Shown: in pieces, positions 7,023-10,604 of the stretch | Numbering within the stretch: the first letter of the stretch is position 1 | How the letters are laid out: each line of letters begins with the position of its first letter | Assembly (NCBI GenBank): GCA_938045085.1 | Contig: CALINZ010000342.1 | Location: 1-10,604, forward strand | Length of the DNA: 10,604 bases | Reading direction: 5' to 3' | Origin: an uncultured Collinsella sp. | GTDB lineage: Bacteria > Actinomycetota > Coriobacteriia > Coriobacteriales > Coriobacteriaceae | Made by a program: the position numbers and the translations under genes | Notes under the pieces: model-generated | Told to the model about the DNA's origin: nothing | Databases searched by the model: none | Seen by the model: the letters and a program-made list of their open reading frames with translations, nothing else

Positions 7023-8913
7023 GACCGCAGCCCAAGCACGCCCGGCCGACCTCAAGCGCACCGTGCGCCGCCTGCTCTCCTACATGGGGCATGCCAAGTT
7101 CTCGTTGCTCGCGGTGGGCGTGCTCGCCTCCGTCGCCGCCATCGCGAGCCTCGCCGGCACCTACATGGTGCGCCCCATCGTTAACGGTTTGGCTACGGGC
7201 GGGGAGGAACTGCTCGCCAAGCAGGTCATCCTGACGGCGGTCATCTACGCCGCGGGCGTGCTCTCGGCCCTGGGCTACTCGCAGATTATGGTGCGCGCGG
7301 CCCAACGCGTGGTGTCCGATATTCGCCGCGATCTGTTCGCGCACATCCAGACGCTGCCGCTCAGTTATTTTGACAGCACGCGCTCGGGCGACATCATGAG
7401 CTTTTTCACCAACGATGTCGACACCGTCTCCGAGGCGCTCAACAACAGCTTTGCCAACGTGATTCAGGCCGCCATTCAGGTTGTGGGCACCACGGCCATG
7501 CTCATCATCCTTAACTGGCAGCTCACGATTATCACACTCGTGTGCGATGCGGCCATTGTGCTGTATGCGCGCTACTCGGGCGCGCGCTCTAAGCGTTTCT
7601 TTGCTGCCCAGCAGGCATCGCTTGGCGACCTGGACGGATATATCGAAGAAATGGTCTCGGGCCAAAAGGTCATCAAGGTCTTTAACCGTGAGACGGCGAA
7701 TGTCGCCGGCTTCACCTGCCGCAACGACGAGCTTCGCCGCACCGGTACCGCCGCCGTGAGCTATGCCAACTCCATGGTGCCCATGACCGTCGTGATTGGC
7801 TACGTCAACTATGCCATCGTCGCCGTGGCGGGCGGCATGCTCTGCATCAAGGGGCTCGCCGATGTGGGCGCACTTGCAAGCTACCTGGTCTTTGTGCGCC
7901 AGGCCGCCATGCCCATCAACCAGTTTACGCAGCTCGGCAACTTCTTGCTCAACGCGTTGGCCGGTGCCGAGCGCCTGTTTGCGGCTATGGACCTTGAGCC
8001 CGAGGTGGACGAGGGCTGCGTGGAGCTGGTGCAGACGGGCGATGCCGCGTGGGCGTGGAAAATTCCCGAGGGCCAGGGCGTGGGCGTCTACGGGCACCTG
8101 TATGACGTGGCAGCCGTTGATGAGTCGGGCTGCGCGGTGGCTGCCGACGGCACCGAGCTCACGTGCGGCTTGGTCCCGCTTGCCGGCGACGTGCGCTTCC
8201 ATGCCGTGGACTTTTCCTACGTGCCGGGCGCCCGCGTGCTCACGGACCTCAACCTGTTTGCCAAGCCGGGGCAAAAGATTGCGTTTGTGGGCTCCACGGG
8301 CGCCGGCAAGACGACCATTACCAACCTCATCAACCGCTTCTACGAGGTCGATGACGGCGAGATCACGTACGACGGCATCGACGTCAAGCACATTGCCAAG
8401 GCCAGCCTGCGCGGGTCGCTCGGCATTGTGCTGCAGGACACGCACCTGTTTAGCGGCACCATTGCGCAGAACATCCGCTTTGGCAAGCTCGACGCGACCG
8501 ACGAGGAGGTGCGCGCCGCTGCCGAGGCCGCCTGCGCCGACTCGTTTATCCGCCGCCTGCCGCGGGGCTACGACACACCGGTCACGGCCGACGGCGCCAA
8601 CCTGTCGCAGGGTCAGCGTCAGCTGCTCGCCATCGCGCGCGTGGCCGTCGCCGATCCGCCGGTGCTCATCCTGGACGAGGCCACGAGCTCCATTGACACG
8701 CGTACCGAAAAGCTCATCGAGCGCGGTATGGACCGCATCATGCGCGGTCGCACCACGTTTATGATCGCGCACCGCCTGTCCACTGTCCGCGACGCCGACG
8801 CCATCATGGTCCTCGAACACGGCCGCATCATCGAGCGCGGCACGCACGAAGAGCTACTCGCCCAGCACGGCGAGTACTGGCAGCTGGCGCATGGCTTAAA
8901 AGAGCTGGATTAA
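7015..8913 (+). CDS. ABC exporter half-transporter, catalytic subunit (BmrD/LmrD type)
   Basis: This is a 632-aa partner of the upstream gene. ATG 7015 is set by the very strong AGGGGGTGA (7001-7009, 5-nt gap) and by homology: the frame is open further upstream, but that part is out-of-frame sequence of the previous gene. Six membrane helices (about 25-315) are followed by a long linker (about 330-390) and an ATPase domain. Walker A is GSTGAGKTT (Lys432), Walker B ILDEATS with catalytic Glu555, and the switch His586 is present (MIAHR). The signature is LSQGQ (530-534) instead of LSGGQ. This complements the first subunit: one site is catalytic, while the other combines the first subunit's Asp/Gln changes with this LSQGQ. 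The linker is about 40 residues longer than in the partner, contains WAWKIP, and resembles inserts I recall in clostridial relatives. The palindrome at 8958-9022 with its T-run ends the operon. Confidence 0.94.
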   Translation: MPKTAAQARPADLKRTVRRLLSYMGHAKFSLLAVGVLASVAAIASLAGTYMVRPIVNGLATGGEELLAKQVILTAVIYAAGVLSALGYSQIMVRAAQRVVSDIRRDLFAHIQTLPLSYFDSTRSGDIMSFFTNDVDTVSEALNNSFANVIQAAIQVVGTTAMLIILNWQLTIITLVCDAAIVLYARYSGARSKRFFAAQQASLGDLDGYIEEMVSGQKVIKVFNRETANVAGFTCRNDELRRTGTAAVSYANSMVPMTVVIGYVNYAIVAVAGGMLCIKGLADVGALASYLVFVRQAAMPINQFTQLGNFLLNALAGAERLFAAMDLEPEVDEGCVELVQTGDAAWAWKIPEGQGVGVYGHLYDVAAVDESGCAVAADGTELTCGLVPLAGDVRFHAVDFSYVPGARVLTDLNLFAKPGQKIAFVGSTGAGKTTITNLINRFYEVDDGEITYDGIDVKHIAKASLRGSLGIVLQDTHLFSGTIAQNIRFGKLDATDEEVRAAAEAACADSFIRRLPRGYDTPVTADGANLSQGQRQLLAIARVAVADPPVLILDEATSSIDTRTEKLIERGMDRIMRGRTTFMIAHRLSTVRDADAIMVLEHGRIIERGTHEELLAQHGEYWQLAHGLKELD

Positions 8914-8957
8914 CCCGTTCGAGCACGATGCTTTGATCCCTCCGTGCCCCTCGCCTC

Positions 8958-9024
8958 AAACCATCACAACATTCGACGTTTTTTGCCAAAATCGGGAAAA
9001 GCATCGAATGTTGTGATGGTTTTT
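8958..9024 (+). terminator. 62-bp hairpin repeat, copy 1; terminator of the ABC operon
   Basis: Arms 8958-8976 and 9004-9022 pair perfectly over 19 bp, and pairing resumes inward after one mismatch. A run of T (9020-9024) follows the right arm, so on the + strand it looks like a Rho-independent terminator 44 nt after the ABC operon. The same unit recurs at 10197-10258 with 58 of 62 bases identical, so it is also a dispersed repeat. Confidence 0.75.
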
Positions 9025-9123
9025 CTGCCACTCGACCGGGTGGAATCGCTTTCTTGCGCACGAAGGTGTGCGGACCCGTGGGCAGGGGAATAAGGTTGGT
9101 TATCCGACTCCATTGGAGGGCTC

Positions 9124-10158
9124 ATGGACCTGCCGATCGTCCTGTCCCATAAGACTGCCTGGCTGTACCACAACGTGGCGCGCCCGTCCGAGCCGCTCTC
9201 GCGAGCAAGCAGCCTATACGATGAGGACTCGCTTGCTAACGAGGAGCCGTCCGCGAGCCTGCCCAAATTGGGACTCGATGCCAAGGGGCTGAGGGCTTCA
9301 ACGGCAGTTGAGATCGTTACCGACTATCTGGTTTCGCTTGGTATTCCACGAGAAGAGCTCGATCATGTCGACACGCTCGTCAACTTCGATTTTGAGCGCT
9401 CGACGCCGGCTGGATTTAGGTGCCACGTGTTTGGAGCGCCGGTACCTCCAGGCCATCTTATCGAGGTGGCAGAGGGCCTTCTAGTGGTTGATGAGGCCAT
9501 GTGCTTTGTCCAGGCGGGCTCGTGGATGAGCGAGTCCGAGCAGCTGGAATATGGCTACGAAATCTGTGCCCGATACCATTTGAATCATCTGTCGACAGGC
9601 GATTATATCGAGATGGGGCAGAGGTATACCGTTGCCGACTTGATTGCTTATTGCAATGAGAACCGATCTCGTCAGGGGGCTATACGCGCGGCCGCCGTGC
9701 TCAAGCGCGTGCACGATGGCGCGCGGTCGCCCATGGAGACGGCCACCGCAATCATGGTCGTCGCGAAGCGTTCTCAGGGCGGGCTAGGGTACACCAGGGT
9801 CGAGTTCAACCATCGGGTCGATGTTCCCAACGAGTTCAAATATCTCGCTAAGGCCGGGTATTTCGAGATCGACGTATATGCGCCTGCAAGCGGTACGGGG
9901 ATTGAATACAACGGTTCGGACCATCTTGATAAACAGCGCAGCGCGTCGGATGCGGAGCGTATGACCGTGCTGAGCGCGCTGGGCTTTAGGATGATTGTTC
10001 TCACCGGGACTCAGTTTGCCCATCAGCTGCAATTGCACCGGGCGATGAATGCCATCGCGCTCGCTATGGGCCTTAAGTGCGACCGAAGCGAAGCGTTCCA
10101 GAAACGTCAAAACGACCTGCGAGAATTCGTGATTCGACACTGGGGCGGCGGCCTTTAG
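9124..10158 (+). CDS. Predicted AbiEi-like/DUF559-type nuclease-fold protein
   Basis: This is a 344-aa soluble protein with no signal peptide or membrane segment. The N-terminal two thirds (ILSHKTAW-like start, then EVAEGLLVVDEAMCFVQAGSW near residues 115-140) resembles the AbiEi-like/transcriptional-regulator part of many actinobacterial proteins of unknown role. The C-terminal part (about 225-315) resembles a Vsr/DUF559 endonuclease fold: EIDVY (Asp250), GIEYNGSDHL (Glu261, His267), SDAER (Asp276, Arg279), then a strand GFRMIVLT. ATG 9124 has GGAGG 4 nt upstream. The gene stands alone, bracketed by two copies of a 62-bp hairpin, and uses CGA, AGG and ATA codons more freely than its neighbours, which suggests transfer. 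Defence or DNA processing is a guess; no activity is established. The architecture call rests on recalled motifs only. Confidence 0.6.
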   Translation: MDLPIVLSHKTAWLYHNVARPSEPLSRASSLYDEDSLANEEPSASLPKLGLDAKGLRASTAVEIVTDYLVSLGIPREELDHVDTLVNFDFERSTPAGFRCHVFGAPVPPGHLIEVAEGLLVVDEAMCFVQAGSWMSESEQLEYGYEICARYHLNHLSTGDYIEMGQRYTVADLIAYCNENRSRQGAIRAAAVLKRVHDGARSPMETATAIMVVAKRSQGGLGYTRVEFNHRVDVPNEFKYLAKAGYFEIDVYAPASGTGIEYNGSDHLDKQRSASDAERMTVLSALGFRMIVLTGTQFAHQLQLHRAMNAIALAMGLKCDRSEAFQKRQNDLREFVIRHWGGGL

Positions 10159-10196
10159 GGGCGTCCCTGTCCTTCTACGGGGTGCTGTGGGCAGGC

Positions 10197-10258
10197 AAAC
10201 CATCACAACATTCGACGTTTTTCGCTAAAAACGAGAAAAGCATCGAATGTTGTGATGG
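10197..10258. repeat. 62-bp hairpin repeat, copy 2
   Basis: CCATCACAACATTCGA (10200-10215) pairs perfectly with 10243-10258. It is the same orientation and length as copy 1, and all four differences lie in the central loop region (27 bases). One of them turns a U-G pair of copy 1 (8984-8996) into C-G, which keeps the inner stem. It lies 38 nt after the stop of the nuclease-like gene and may terminate it, although no T-run follows the right arm on the + strand. Confidence 0.8.
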
Positions 10259-10391
10259 CCTGTGCTGAGGATGGGCTTGGAAAGTCCGTTTTGCTCGAAG
10301 CGGCCTGTCCTGTCGTACGGGTGTCGGCGTGATTCTCTCGTGGGGTATTATGTTTTTTGAAGAATAAAACGCCGCGTGAGGGGAGGGCTGC

Positions 10392-10604
10392 GTGGGCGGG
10401 CACGTGCAACATGACGGCTTTGGCCGCGATATCAACTACCTGCGCATTGCCGTTACCGACAAGTGCAATTTCCGCTGCATTTACTGCATGCCGGCCGACG
10501 GCGTGGCGCCCCGCGCGCACGACGAGCTGCTCAGCGCTGAGGAAATCGCCCGCTTTGTGCGCCTAGTGGCGGGAGATGGCATTCGCCGCGTGCGCCTGAC
10601 GGGT
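10392..10604 (+). CDS. moaA: GTP 3',8-cyclase MoaA, 5' part
   Basis: This is the first 71 codons of a radical-SAM enzyme that rearranges GTP to 3',8-cyclo-GTP, the first step of molybdenum cofactor synthesis. FGRDINYLRIAVTDKCNFRC is followed by IYCMP, so the CxxxCxxC iron-sulfur motif that binds S-adenosylmethionine is complete. SAEEI and RRVRLTG lead into the conserved GGEP motif, which falls just past the window edge. GTG 10392 is chosen because GGAGG (10382-10386) lies 5 nt upstream and the leader length fits MoaA; a second GTG (10404) is less well placed. The gene presumably continues into a moa/mog cluster. A TATTAT at 10346-10351 could be a -10 box, but I see no -35. I see no Moco riboswitch in the 133 nt upstream. 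Confidence 0.93.
   Translation, partial: MGGHVQHDGFGRDINYLRIAVTDKCNFRCIYCMPADGVAPRAHDELLSAEEIARFVRLVAGDGIRRVRLTG

Noticed and set aside
6793..8847. Long minus-strand open frame across the ABC genes
   Set aside because: Antisense shadow of two clear ABC exporter genes, with no domain or ribosome binding site of its own.
8931..8949. Third copy of the 29-bp repeat
   Set aside because: GATCCCTCCGTGCCCC resembles part of the repeat only if several bases are deleted, and it has no palindromic arms; the similarity is too weak.
8828..9061. Small minus-strand protein over hairpin copy 1
   Set aside because: Its sequence comes mostly from the repeat arms; a similar peptide arises from copy 2, so it reflects the repeat and not a gene.
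8958..10258. CRISPR array
   Set aside because: Only two repeat copies, more than 1.2 kb apart, with a gene between them and long self-pairing arms; no spacers or cas genes.
10346..10351. TATTAT as the moaA promoter -10 box
   Set aside because: Good -10 match, but no recognisable -35 at 15-19 bp spacing and no extended -10, so not annotated as a feature.

Overview
The window looks like chromosomal DNA of a GC-rich Gram-positive actinobacterium. Coriobacteriia, and Collinsella in particular, fits best. This is inferred from the high-GC codon use with GTG starts, the strong AGGAGG-type ribosome binding sites, the gene families, and dispersed palindromic repeats of a kind I associate with that genus. 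No 16S or marker gene was compared.

Layout. Positions 1-403 hold no gene I can support. They carry a 29-bp palindromic repeat (28-56) and a 213-bp element with near-perfect inverted ends (88-300). ligA (NAD-dependent DNA ligase) follows on the + strand, but it is broken near 572. Its N-terminus (from ATG 404) and the rest of the protein (open from ATG 592) lie in different frames, as if about 10 nt were missing. A 16-bp-stem hairpin (2642-2681) separates ligA from a convergent minus-strand operon. That operon is a MATE efflux pump (3583-4929) followed by a BmrR-like MerR regulator (2680-3528). Its promoter has a textbook MerR layout, with a 19-bp spacer holding a dyad, so the regulator probably controls its own operon.

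Divergently, a TTGACA/AATAAT promoter drives two overlapping ABC exporter genes (5193-7022 and 7015-8913). Together they look like a heterodimeric multidrug exporter with one degenerate ATP site (BmrC/BmrD, LmrC/LmrD, TM287/288 type). Positions 2680-8913 are therefore a back-to-back multidrug efflux block. The tail of the first ABC protein is encoded by a second copy of the 29-bp repeat.

Positions 8958-10258 form a separate unit: a solitary gene (9124-10158) for a predicted AbiEi-like/DUF559-type nuclease-fold protein, bracketed by two almost identical 62-bp hairpins. The window ends in the 5' part of moaA (from GTG 10392), the first step of molybdenum cofactor synthesis.

The points most worth a second look are the ligA frameshift, the hairpin-bracketed nuclease-like gene, the inverted-repeat element before ligA, the repeat-derived protein tail, and the MerR-type promoter.
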